Shown: piece by piece, positions 1 to 6,602 of the stretch
How positions within the stretch are numbered: position 1 is the stretch's first letter
Layout of the letters: every line of letters starts with the position of its first letter
From: a virus
Reading direction: 5' to 3' (one strand)
Virus record (IMG/VR): IMGVR_UViG_3300042397_003565
Location: 1 to 21,883 of that record
Length of the DNA: 21,883 nt
The notes under the pieces: generated by a model
The model's input: only the letters and a program-made list of their open reading frames with translations
Databases searched by the model: none
What the model was told of the DNA's origin: nothing
Translations under genes and position numbers: made by a program

Positions 1-257
1 AGTGATTCTCTTCTAGCAAACTGTGCTGTAATAGATAAATCTAATCCACTATTCTCAACATTAACATCTATGTTACTATTATTAAACATAGATCTTAAAA
101 GATAACAAAGATGTGACATATCATCATCAGAATCATCTTCATCCTCACCTTTATATTCATCTTCTCTTGAATAATCGTAATCGTCTTCATAATCATATCC
201 ATCGATATCATCAAAACCCTCACGTTCAAATAATTGGTTAAATTTTTTAAGTTTCAT
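1..257 (-). CDS. Acidic protein with capsid-targeting-like N-terminus (partial)
   Basis: The reading frame begins at the ATG at 257-255 and runs off the left edge of the window, giving 85 visible residues. Its ATG overlaps the last base of the upstream peptidase stop codon (TAATG), so the two genes are probably translated together. The N-terminus MKLKKFNQLFERE fits the recurring short tag seen on several other genes here. Residues 16-47 are extremely rich in Asp, Glu and Tyr, and the rest looks like a normal folded segment. I do not recognise the family. By analogy with the other tagged proteins I infer an internal head protein. The tag is a looser match than the others because Phe is at positions 6 and 10 rather than 7. 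Confidence 0.7.
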   Translation of the reverse strand, partial: MKLKKFNQLFEREGFDDIDGYDYEDDYDYSREDEYKGEDEDDSDDDMSHLCYLLRSMFNNSNIDVNVENSGLDLSITAQFARRES

Positions 258-1630
258 TATAGTAAATCTATTTTTATGTATTCTGCGTCAAAATATACTT
301 TCTGACTTACTTTGTGTTTATTTAATAAGAATTGTAATGTTGTTAAAGCCTCATATGTCTCATCAATATAACCTTCTTCTAAATCACATTGAATAAATGT
401 AGTAGCTCTATCAGAGGCTATTTTAACATCAATTCCAAATGGTGTAGCTTTTATATCATTAATTAATTTACCATATTTTCTAATAATTTCTTCATCAATA
501 CCTACTTTTCTAACTGTTGGTAGTGAATCCCAATTAACTTGAACACTAGCCTTAGCAAGTCTTTCAAGGAAATTAATATTCTGTCTTTCTTTACCGGTAT
601 GTTCACTATAATAACCAACCGAAATGTTAGTACATTCAGCAATTTGTTCTAAAAATGAAGCAGAATCTGTGTATATACCTGTAGGATCCAATGATAAATT
701 AAGACCATTTGCATTATATTGTTTAGCTAAAGCAGTTCCAAATTCATCAGAACAACAAGTTCTACCTAATTGAGAAGTAATAACCGAACAAACATCTCTT
801 CTATCAAAGGAAACACATCTCTTAATATTCTTAACATATTCAACTTTTTCATAAACAGAAGATAATAGTCCAGAACCAATACCACCTCTTTCTTCTCCCA
901 TAAAGAAATAATAAAGACCTGGTACATTATGAGCCATCATATATAACATAACAGCAACACCTGATTTATCATCAGCACCTAAAATAGTAGAGCCATCTGT
1001 ATAAATAATCTCATCACCTTTCTCATCTTTCTTAGAAAGAAGTTTAGTAATACCTTGTTTTCTATCAGCTGTATCTAAGTGAGATGTAAACATTGTTGTT
1101 GGATTCTCACCAATAATCTTATAATAGTTACCTACAATATCTTTATCTAATTTAGGCATAAAAGCCATTACTTCTTCTTCATGTCCGTGAGGATATGTCT
1201 TAGTAACTAATGAAATAAATGTACTTCTAACGTCTTTAGGATTGTAATTAAAAGGTTCCGGTGTGATTTTATTAACAGCAATACTTTCAATTGAACCACC
1301 ACCAGCTAATATATCATATTGTTCAATAAAATCTTGTATATCAGCAGTTTGAAAATAGTTCTTAAAGTAAAATTTTAGAAAGTTTTCTATCTTCATAGGG
1401 TGAACTTTACCATCAACAACACCATTAATTGTAGATGTGACATCTAAACAAGATTTTGTTTTAGATATATTAACATCACTAATTCCTAGACCATTGTGAT
1501 ATTTAGAATTAGGCTCGTTTAGCCAAAGCATTTCAAATGCTATATAACTATTTTCATCCTCTAAAACTCTTAATAAATCGTGAAGTTCTTGAGAAAATTT
1601 AATTCTTACAGGTTCTTTAGTATCTGCCAT
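257..1630 (-). CDS. Zinc metallopeptidase of the M20/M28/M42 type (clan MH)
   Basis: A 457-residue protein predicted to be a co-catalytic metallo-aminopeptidase or carboxypeptidase. The visible metal ligands fit clan MH: H184 in SHLDT with D186 behind it, D220 in LGADD, the E246-E247 pair in MGEERGG, D276 in SFDRRD and H344 in YSEHTG. The core therefore looks complete and active. The first 130-140 residues are an extra domain I cannot assign, and about 90 residues follow the last ligand. It has its own late-type promoter box 24 nt upstream and overlaps the next gene by one base. Family members cleave peptides or amino acid derivatives. The phage role (peptide scavenging, virion maturation or lysis) cannot be read from sequence. 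It lacks the capsid-targeting-like N-terminus found on neighbours. Confidence 0.82.
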   Translation of the reverse strand: MADTKEPVRIKFSQELHDLLRVLEDENSYIAFEMLWLNEPNSKYHNGLGISDVNISKTKSCLDVTSTINGVVDGKVHPMKIENFLKFYFKNYFQTADIQDFIEQYDILAGGGSIESIAVNKITPEPFNYNPKDVRSTFISLVTKTYPHGHEEEVMAFMPKLDKDIVGNYYKIIGENPTTMFTSHLDTADRKQGITKLLSKKDEKGDEIIYTDGSTILGADDKSGVAVMLYMMAHNVPGLYYFFMGEERGGIGSGLLSSVYEKVEYVKNIKRCVSFDRRDVCSVITSQLGRTCCSDEFGTALAKQYNANGLNLSLDPTGIYTDSASFLEQIAECTNISVGYYSEHTGKERQNINFLERLAKASVQVNWDSLPTVRKVGIDEEIIRKYGKLINDIKATPFGIDVKIASDRATTFIQCDLEEGYIDETYEALTTLQFLLNKHKVSQKVYFDAEYIKIDLL

Positions 1631-1654
1631 TTTTTAATTTATTTTATATGTTAT

Positions 1655-1664
1655 TATATATTAA
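1655..1664 (-). promoter_or_regulatory. Putative late promoter box TTAATATATA (peptidase)
   Basis: An exact TTAATATATA on the minus strand lies 24 nt before the peptidase ATG at 1630. It is one of the repeated late-type boxes. Confidence 0.6.
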
Positions 1665-1667
1665 ATA

Positions 1668-2057
1668 TTAAACTACAATTTGATATGAATTTGTATAATC
1701 TACTTTCACTTGACCATCATTCATACCTGATTCTTTCTTAACAAATCTACTTTGGCAATAAACAACAGTTACTTTATCATCTTTAGAAGCTTTACTATTC
1801 TTTTTAGCCAATTGAGCGGCTAATTTAATAACAGTTTCTGTAGGTAAATTCTCTCTAACACGAATAACAACGTGACTACCAGGAATACCTTTAACATGCA
1901 TCCAAATATCTTCTTTATCAGCAACATTAAAAGTTAGATGATCATTAGATTTAGCATCCTTCCCAACATAAACAACAAATCCTTCTATTTCTAATTTTTG
2001 AATATTAGGAAATTTGTCTTTTTTAGATTCATTAAACGAATTAAAATTCTTTATCAT
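1668..2057 (-). CDS. Stand-alone NFACT-R domain protein with capsid-targeting-like N-terminus
   Basis: I choose the ATG at 2057, giving 129 residues. A longer in-frame start at 2129 would run through the capsid gene's terminator hairpin and through this gene's own promoter box. The body matches the NFACT-R (DUF814) domain of RqcH/Tae2/NEMF proteins: VYVGKDAKSNDHLTF near residue 30, DIWMHVKGIPGSHVVIRV in the middle and a closing YTNSYQIVV strand. In cells this domain sits at the end of a large ribosome quality-control factor that handles stalled 60S/50S-peptidyl-tRNA complexes. Here it is alone, with no NFACT-N, helix-hairpin-helix or coiled-coil parts. The N-terminus MIKNFNSFNES resembles the T4 internal-protein targeting peptide, with a possible protease cut after E10. 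A late box ends four bases before the ATG. I infer packaging in the head. The function after delivery is unknown. Confidence 0.82.
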   Translation of the reverse strand: MIKNFNSFNESKKDKFPNIQKLEIEGFVVYVGKDAKSNDHLTFNVADKEDIWMHVKGIPGSHVVIRVRENLPTETVIKLAAQLAKKNSKASKDDKVTVVYCQSRFVKKESGMNDGQVKVDYTNSYQIVV

Positions 2058-2061
2058 ACTG

Positions 2062-2071
2062 TATATATTAA
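2062..2071 (-). promoter_or_regulatory. Putative late promoter box TTAATATATA (NFACT-R gene)
   Basis: An exact TTAATATATA is followed by only four bases (CAGT) before the ATG at 2057. If the box works as a -10 element the mRNA would start at or beside the start codon. The box also lies downstream of the capsid-gene terminator, so the NFACT-R gene is a separate transcription unit. Confidence 0.65.
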
Positions 2072-2090
2072 TTAGAAATTGTTTAAAAAG

Positions 2091-2117
2091 AAAAAAGACC
2101 CATAAAGGGTCTTTTTT
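2091..2117 (-). terminator. Rho-independent terminator after the major capsid gene
   Basis: An 11-bp perfect stem (AAAAAAGACCC / GGGTCTTTTTT) with a five-base loop lies 25 bases past the capsid gene's stop codon. The run of Ts follows in the minus-strand direction. The stem is symmetric, so it could also stop plus-strand reading. Confidence 0.85.
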
Positions 2118-2141
2118 CAATATTTGCAATATTACTATTGA

Positions 2142-3812
2142 TTAGTTTAATAACTGATCATCATCAGTAACTACAATAGTCATGTATTGTTTTTGTGGGA
2201 ACCAACCAACTTCAGTTACAGCATATCTTGAACGTAACAACATTCTTGGAGCGAATGTAGCTTCAGAGATAACTGAGATAGACTGAGCCATTAAGTAAGG
2301 TACGAAAATGATACCTGGTTGGTCAGGGTTGTTCTTACGACCTAATACGATTCTGTTATCGTTATATCTCATATATGGATCTACATAGATAGAGATGTCT
2401 CCGATTGAACCTACAGGGTATAATTGACCTTGTCCGTTTAATTTAGATTTAACTGGGTTAATTGTGTAACCAGCGATATCTTGAAGTGCTGCAGCTAAAC
2501 CTCCGTTTGTGATAAGGTATTGAGCAGGACCAACACGACCTTCAGTAGCAATAAAGTTAGAAGCGTGAGCAATCTTAGTGATTAACTTACGTTGTACAGC
2601 GTGAGTTGTTTCACCACCTACATTACCAGCATAGTTAGTATTTAAGTCAAAGATAGAAACACTTGATCCATTTACTGGAGCAGATGTTCTGTTAAGATCA
2701 CCTAGTTCGAAAATCTTAGAAACAATTTGTTTAGAGATTGTTTGAGATAATTCGTTTACAAGGATAGATTCCATTTTTTGAACGATATCCATACCTGTGT
2801 TAGCTTTGATATCTTCGATTTCAGTTCTTCTAAGAGCTGAAGATACTTCGATAGTACCAACTGCAACAGTTTTAGAAGAAATTTTTGGTCCGATAACACC
2901 AGCATATGATTGGTCATCAGAAAGACGACCCATTGGATAAGCACCAGATGCCATTCCAGAAGCAGCAGCTGTCCAGTTTGCAGAGAAACCTGGGATATGA
3001 TCTTCTAAAGCCGATACTAAAGTAATAACCGGATTAGTAACGTTGATACCAGAAATTCTAGCAATTCTTGAAATCATTGTACCAGTTTGAGGGAAAGTAT
3101 TTGCTGTAGCATCCCAAAAGTTAGGAGTAGCAAAGTTACCTGAAGTATTAGCTTGTCTGTAAGCTCTGAACATTGGGAAACCATCGATACGAGAGAATCC
3201 TAAGAATTCAACGATATCTGTTTTAGATGAAGGTTCAGTTGTACTTTTGAAAGCACCTGATGCAGTAAGACCGTAGAATACTCTACCACCTGATAAACCA
3301 CCAGTAGTTTGGTTGATGCTATATCCTGATAAGTCAGTAGCAATTTGTGCTTCAATAGCTGTAATATTATCAGCTGATAATTTGAAAACTTGAGGTCTTT
3401 CAGTTGTTGATGAATCGATATCATCATATTGGAAATCAATATAAAGTAAATCGATTTTTGGACCTGGAGTTGGTTTAACAGCTACTAAATCTAAACCGAT
3501 TGTTTGAGCAGCAATTTTCATTGCAACTGGTAATAAGTTTTGACCTACGTCTCCTGAACCAGCTACACCACCACCGTTACTCCAAAGAGAACCGTTAGTT
3601 GTACCAGCAAGGTTGTTAGCACCGATTACTGGGTTCAATACTGCGCCCATACCTGCTACGTTTGATGCGTTTACATACGCATTTTCATTGATTGAGTGAT
3701 ACTCAGCCATTTCTGACATCCATTCAACTCTATCTTCAGCTACGCCCATGTTCTCTAAAACTGGAGACCATTTCTTAACTGCTTTTGATTTGTCTATTCT
3801 AATGTGTGACAT
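2142..3812 (-). CDS. 23: Major capsid protein (T4 gp23-like)
   Basis: A 556-residue capsid protein that forms the hexamers of the phage head. T4 gp23 is 521 residues. The N-terminus AVKKWSPVLENMGVAED parallels T4 LLNKWKPLLEGEG. After it comes SINE-NAYVNASNVAGMG, which aligns with the region of gp23 where the prohead protease removes the propeptide. I therefore predict cleavage after E43 (I41-N42-E43). Further gp23-type features are the helix around LRRTEIEDIKANTGMDIVQK followed by ILVNELSQTISKQIV, the segment GSIGDISIYVDPYMRYNDNRIVLGRK and the C-terminal FAPRMLLRSRYAV. Its place directly downstream of the protease-scaffold gene is the T4 order. It has its own late box and terminator, as expected for the most abundant structural product. 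Confidence 0.95.
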   Translation of the reverse strand: MSHIRIDKSKAVKKWSPVLENMGVAEDRVEWMSEMAEYHSINENAYVNASNVAGMGAVLNPVIGANNLAGTTNGSLWSNGGGVAGSGDVGQNLLPVAMKIAAQTIGLDLVAVKPTPGPKIDLLYIDFQYDDIDSSTTERPQVFKLSADNITAIEAQIATDLSGYSINQTTGGLSGGRVFYGLTASGAFKSTTEPSSKTDIVEFLGFSRIDGFPMFRAYRQANTSGNFATPNFWDATANTFPQTGTMISRIARISGINVTNPVITLVSALEDHIPGFSANWTAAASGMASGAYPMGRLSDDQSYAGVIGPKISSKTVAVGTIEVSSALRRTEIEDIKANTGMDIVQKMESILVNELSQTISKQIVSKIFELGDLNRTSAPVNGSSVSIFDLNTNYAGNVGGETTHAVQRKLITKIAHASNFIATEGRVGPAQYLITNGGLAAALQDIAGYTINPVKSKLNGQGQLYPVGSIGDISIYVDPYMRYNDNRIVLGRKNNPDQPGIIFVPYLMAQSISVISEATFAPRMLLRSRYAVTEVGWFPQKQYMTIVVTDDDQLLN

Positions 3813-3841
3813 AATTTTGTTAATTTTTTTTTGTGTTTATC

Positions 3842-3851
3842 TATATATTAC
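3842..3851 (-). promoter_or_regulatory. Putative late promoter box GTAATATATA (capsid gene)
   Basis: This nine-of-ten match to the late box sits 29 nt before the capsid ATG at 3812. The leader between them is almost all A and T, with a run of nine As on the minus strand and no Shine-Dalgarno sequence. Confidence 0.6.
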
Positions 3852-3893
3852 CCTTCGAAATTTCAATAATTTCAAGTGTGGATTTTTTATAGA

Positions 3894-6020
3894 TTAAATG
3901 TTTTTGAATCTTTCCATAATTGCAGTAACGTCATTATCAGAAAGTTTATCTTCTTGTATTAAACTTTCATGAGCTACTAACTTTTTAGTTACAGACTCGT
4001 TTGTTTTAAGCTTTCTAGTTAACCAGAAATGCTCAATTTGTGATTCAGTCATTAAAACTTCAGCAGGGTAAAGTCTAGCTTGTGATAAGATAGATTTTTT
4101 AGCTGATTCGTTCATTTGACTCCAGATAGCCTTAGTGTTTTCAGGCATTAATCTGATAACTCTTTCTTCAAGAGATTCATTCTTTGATGATAGCGCTTCT
4201 GCGATTAGGCTTAACACATCTTTAGATGTGAAGTAATTTCTTTCGCTTATGTGAAATTTAACAGCCTCTTGGTCTTCATCAGACAAAGCGTAGTAGCTAT
4301 CTACTTGTGACTTGTTTAAGAATTTTAAGAAATTCAAGTCAGTTGATTCAGAAACTTTACGTTTTTTAGCTTCTTCTATTAATTTGTCGATTGACTCAGA
4401 TAATTCAGAATCACTGTTACCAGTTACTTCATAATCATGAGCTTCTTCTTCATTTTCTTCTTCAGTAGCAGATGGACCGCAGTCTTCATCTTCTTCTTTA
4501 TTATATGCTTCTTCTTCGTGAGCTGGAGCAATACCATTGTATGCTTCTTCTTCGTTTTCTTCTTCAGAATTATAAGCTTCTTCTTCCTCTTCCATATTTT
4601 CAAAACCAGCGGCTTGTAATGAAGGGAAAGCTTCTTCGTTTTCATTCATTGATTCGTTTAATTTACCAGAATTTAATTTTTCAACAATCATTCCTTGGTA
4701 GTTAATTGATTTATCAAGATTTTCAGCAATGTATTCAGAGTAAGCAATATTATCATCTAAATGTTCAGCAATGTATTCAGAGTAAGCGATGTTACCTTCA
4801 ACGTGTTCAGCTAAGTATTCAGAATAAGCAATTGAGTTATCAACATGCTCAGCAATGTATTCAGAGTAAGCAATGTTTTTATCTAAGTTTTCAGCGATGT
4901 ATTCTGAATAAGCAATATTCTTATCAAGATTTTCAGCTAAGTACTCAGAGTACTCGATATTTTTATCTAAGTTTTCAGCTAAATATTCAGAGTAAGAAAT
5001 ATTCTTATCTAAATTCTCAGCGATGTACTCAGCATAAGAAATGTTTTTGTCTAAGTTTTCAGCTAAATATTCTGAATACTCGATATTTTTGTCTAAGTTT
5101 TCAGCTAAATATTCAGAGTAGTTAACAGCTTTTTCTAAATTTTCAGCTAAATAGTCATTGTGTTTAATAAGTTTGTCAGTAGTTTCCTTTAAAGACTTGT
5201 TTTCATTAACCATAATTTGAACTTTTTCAGCCAAATAATCTAAATACTTAACAACTTGAGCATTAGTTGAATTTAACTCTTCATAGTACTCTAAAAGTTG
5301 CTCCATTTTCTTAGGAGATAAGTTACCTTTAGTAAGAGCACCTTTAACTTCTTTCTGTGTAGAAGCTAATTCTTTAACTAAATATTGAGAATACTCAGTT
5401 AACTGTTGCTTTGTTACAAATTCATTTTTGTTCATATCAAATAGTTGATTTATTTTGGACTCATCGGACATTTCATATATCCTAAAGTTAGAGTTTTCAT
5501 TATATCCCAATGATTCGTTGATATTCTTAACCGACATTTTAGCAGAAGCAAAACCCGGATCAGCAACGATATCATATGTAAATAATTTTTTCAATGAAAC
5601 AGTACCATCTGATTCAGTGATACCAGCCGCTCTTGAAGAAACGAAAACAGGACATCCGTCATCAACTAATGCCTTTGCTTCTTTACCCCAATAAGTGTTT
5701 AGTAATCTAATTTCACCATTAACTAAATTTGATTCTTTTACATAATTAGCTTTTGTGATAATGTGTGATGCTCTTGAAAGAGATGTGTCGAAAACATCTG
5801 GGTGATCAAACTCACCGTAAACAACGCCTAAACTGCTCATTCTTTCATTTAATTCATCTAAAGCTGGAAGAAATTTATCAGCAGTGTAAATTCTCTCATT
5901 ACGGTTTTTAACACCAAATTCTGTGAAAGTACCACCTAAAATATAATCCTTCTTAGTAGAACCATTATTCTCTCTAATAAGAGAGTTTTGTGAATTTTCT
6001 ATAATTAATACTGGTTTCAT
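3894..6020 (-). CDS. 21/22: Prohead protease fused to a repeat-rich scaffold (T4 gp21 + gp22-like)
   Basis: A 708-residue fusion. Residues 1-165 form a gp21-type serine protease, with the likely catalytic His in GEFDHPD (H73) and Ser in VFVSSRA (S128 or S129). Residues 170-450 are helical scaffold, including eleven tandem 14-residue units (287-440) of the form YSEYLAENLDKNIx. That is exactly two heptads per unit and predicts a long coiled coil. Residues 473-530 are a strongly acidic stretch with repeated EEEAYN. Residues 535-708 form a separate helical domain. In T4 protease and scaffold are separate genes. Here one protein would build the core and then cut it out. Possible Glu-Ser cut sites lie at the protease/scaffold joint (INE169-S170) and just after the repeats (LNE456-S457). 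It has its own late box and precedes the capsid gene. Confidence 0.9.
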   Translation of the reverse strand: MKPVLIIENSQNSLIRENNGSTKKDYILGGTFTEFGVKNRNERIYTADKFLPALDELNERMSSLGVVYGEFDHPDVFDTSLSRASHIITKANYVKESNLVNGEIRLLNTYWGKEAKALVDDGCPVFVSSRAAGITESDGTVSLKKLFTYDIVADPGFASAKMSVKNINESLGYNENSNFRIYEMSDESKINQLFDMNKNEFVTKQQLTEYSQYLVKELASTQKEVKGALTKGNLSPKKMEQLLEYYEELNSTNAQVVKYLDYLAEKVQIMVNENKSLKETTDKLIKHNDYLAENLEKAVNYSEYLAENLDKNIEYSEYLAENLDKNISYAEYIAENLDKNISYSEYLAENLDKNIEYSEYLAENLDKNIAYSEYIAENLDKNIAYSEYIAEHVDNSIAYSEYLAEHVEGNIAYSEYIAEHLDDNIAYSEYIAENLDKSINYQGMIVEKLNSGKLNESMNENEEAFPSLQAAGFENMEEEEEAYNSEEENEEEAYNGIAPAHEEEAYNKEEDEDCGPSATEEENEEEAHDYEVTGNSDSELSESIDKLIEEAKKRKVSESTDLNFLKFLNKSQVDSYYALSDEDQEAVKFHISERNYFTSKDVLSLIAEALSSKNESLEERVIRLMPENTKAIWSQMNESAKKSILSQARLYPAEVLMTESQIEHFWLTRKLKTNESVTKKLVAHESLIQEDKLSDNDVTAIMERFKNI
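4701..5162 (-). repeat. Eleven tandem 42-bp units encoding 14-residue coiled-coil repeats
   Basis: The block covers residues 287-440 of the scaffold fusion. The unit consensus is YSEYLAENLDKNIx. Units 8-10 drift to AEHVDNS, AEHVEGN and AEHLDDN, while the YSEY(L/I)AE half is almost unchanged. DNA copies differ mainly at third codon positions, so the protein sequence is under selection although the array could still expand or shrink by recombination. Confidence 0.93.
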
Positions 6021-6049
6021 TTAAGTTTATTATTTTTTAAAATATAGTG

Positions 6050-6059
6050 TATATATAAT
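6050..6059 (-). promoter_or_regulatory. Putative late promoter box ATTATATATA (protease-scaffold gene)
   Basis: This is a one-base variant of the late box, 29 nt before the ATG at 6020. TATATATA is its own reverse complement, so the same site could also fire rightwards into the 6066-6189 intergenic region. Confidence 0.5.
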
Positions 6060-6065
6060 CGATAT

Positions 6066-6189
6066 AAAACCGCCTTTTTTTCAACGTGGATTGTTTATAG
6101 TAGCGTGGGGTTTCAAACCGGCTATAACATGTATAAAATCATGGAGGAGAGAGGCAAAAATTAATAAATAAAAGAAATTGAGCGGTTTT
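6066..6189 (+). other. Structured intergenic stretch enclosed by an inverted repeat
   Basis: AAAACCGC (6066-6073) is the exact reverse complement of GCGGTTTT (6182-6189), enclosing 108 bases. Inside, TATAG and CTATA bracket a small GGTT/AACC hairpin near 6096-6121, and a purine-rich GGAGGAGAGAGG lies near 6143-6154. The stretch is visibly richer in G and C than other gaps in this window. No gene longer than 11 codons starts with ATG in it, and I could not fit a tRNA. It may be a small RNA, a long leader of the plus-strand cassette, or the scar of an insertion. Confidence 0.4.
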
Positions 6190-6191
6190 TT

Positions 6192-6587
6192 ATGATCCTT
6201 ACAAGAGAGATAGAGATAAAAATTAATGAGTCAAATTATCAGTATTATGATGATTTAGGATATGATGTAGCAATTGGGGAAATTATTAAAATACCGATTG
6301 AATTAATGTCAAAAGGATCACATTATAAAATAAAATGCAAATGTGATGGATGTGGTATTGAAAAAGAAGTAATATTCAAAAACTATGTTAAATATGATAA
6401 CAATTTTGGTGAATACTATTGTAGAAAATGTTCCGAATCTAAAAGAAAAGAAACTTTAAGAAAAAACTTTGGAGTTGACTACCCAATACAGAATAAGAAG
6501 GTACTCAGTAAGATGAAAAAAACACTTATTGATAAGTACGGTGTAGATAATATATCAAAAAGAGATAAACAAAATGAGATTTCTTAA
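6192..6587 (+). CDS. Truncated homing-endonuclease-like DNA-binding protein
   Basis: A 131-residue protein. Residues 48-81 hold a CxC-x2-C and C-x2-C pair (KCKCDGCG, YCRKCSE) that looks like a zinc knuckle. After it come two copies of a roughly 20-residue motif, KETLRKNFGVDYPIQN and KKTLIDKYGVDNISK. Such K-x-T-x4-(Y/F)-GV-D repeats are common in phage proteins that carry a GIY-YIG, HNH or related nuclease domain further on. Here the protein stops after the second repeat and no nuclease motif is visible, so it is either a remnant or a DNA-binding fragment. It is the first gene of the plus-strand cassette. No late box is obvious upstream. Confidence 0.65.
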   Translation: MILTREIEIKINESNYQYYDDLGYDVAIGEIIKIPIELMSKGSHYKIKCKCDGCGIEKEVIFKNYVKYDNNFGEYYCRKCSESKRKETLRKNFGVDYPIQNKKVLSKMKKTLIDKYGVDNISKRDKQNEIS

Positions 6588-6602
6588 ATAGAATACTCAT
6601 AT

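Noticed and set aside
1462-1471. Near-match to the late box inside the peptidase gene
   Set aside because: It differs at the last base, encodes ordinary residues and has no gene start just downstream.
4706-5125. Plus-strand frame rich in Gln, Cys and Ser opposite the scaffold
   Set aside because: It is the antisense shadow of the 42-bp repeats. The minus-strand frame has clear repeat and heptad logic.
3894-6020. Every hydrophobic-Asn-Glu-Ser peptide treated as a prohead-protease site
   Set aside because: INES/LNES also occurs in RNase R, the homing-like protein and the portal, where cutting is not expected. It is a cheap peptide in an AT-rich genome, so only sites at domain borders or known propeptide positions were kept.
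6100-6160. Possible tRNA or known ribozyme in the intergenic region
   Set aside because: TTCAAAC looks like a T-loop, but no five-base stem flanks it and no acceptor or anticodon arms fit. No hammerhead core was found.
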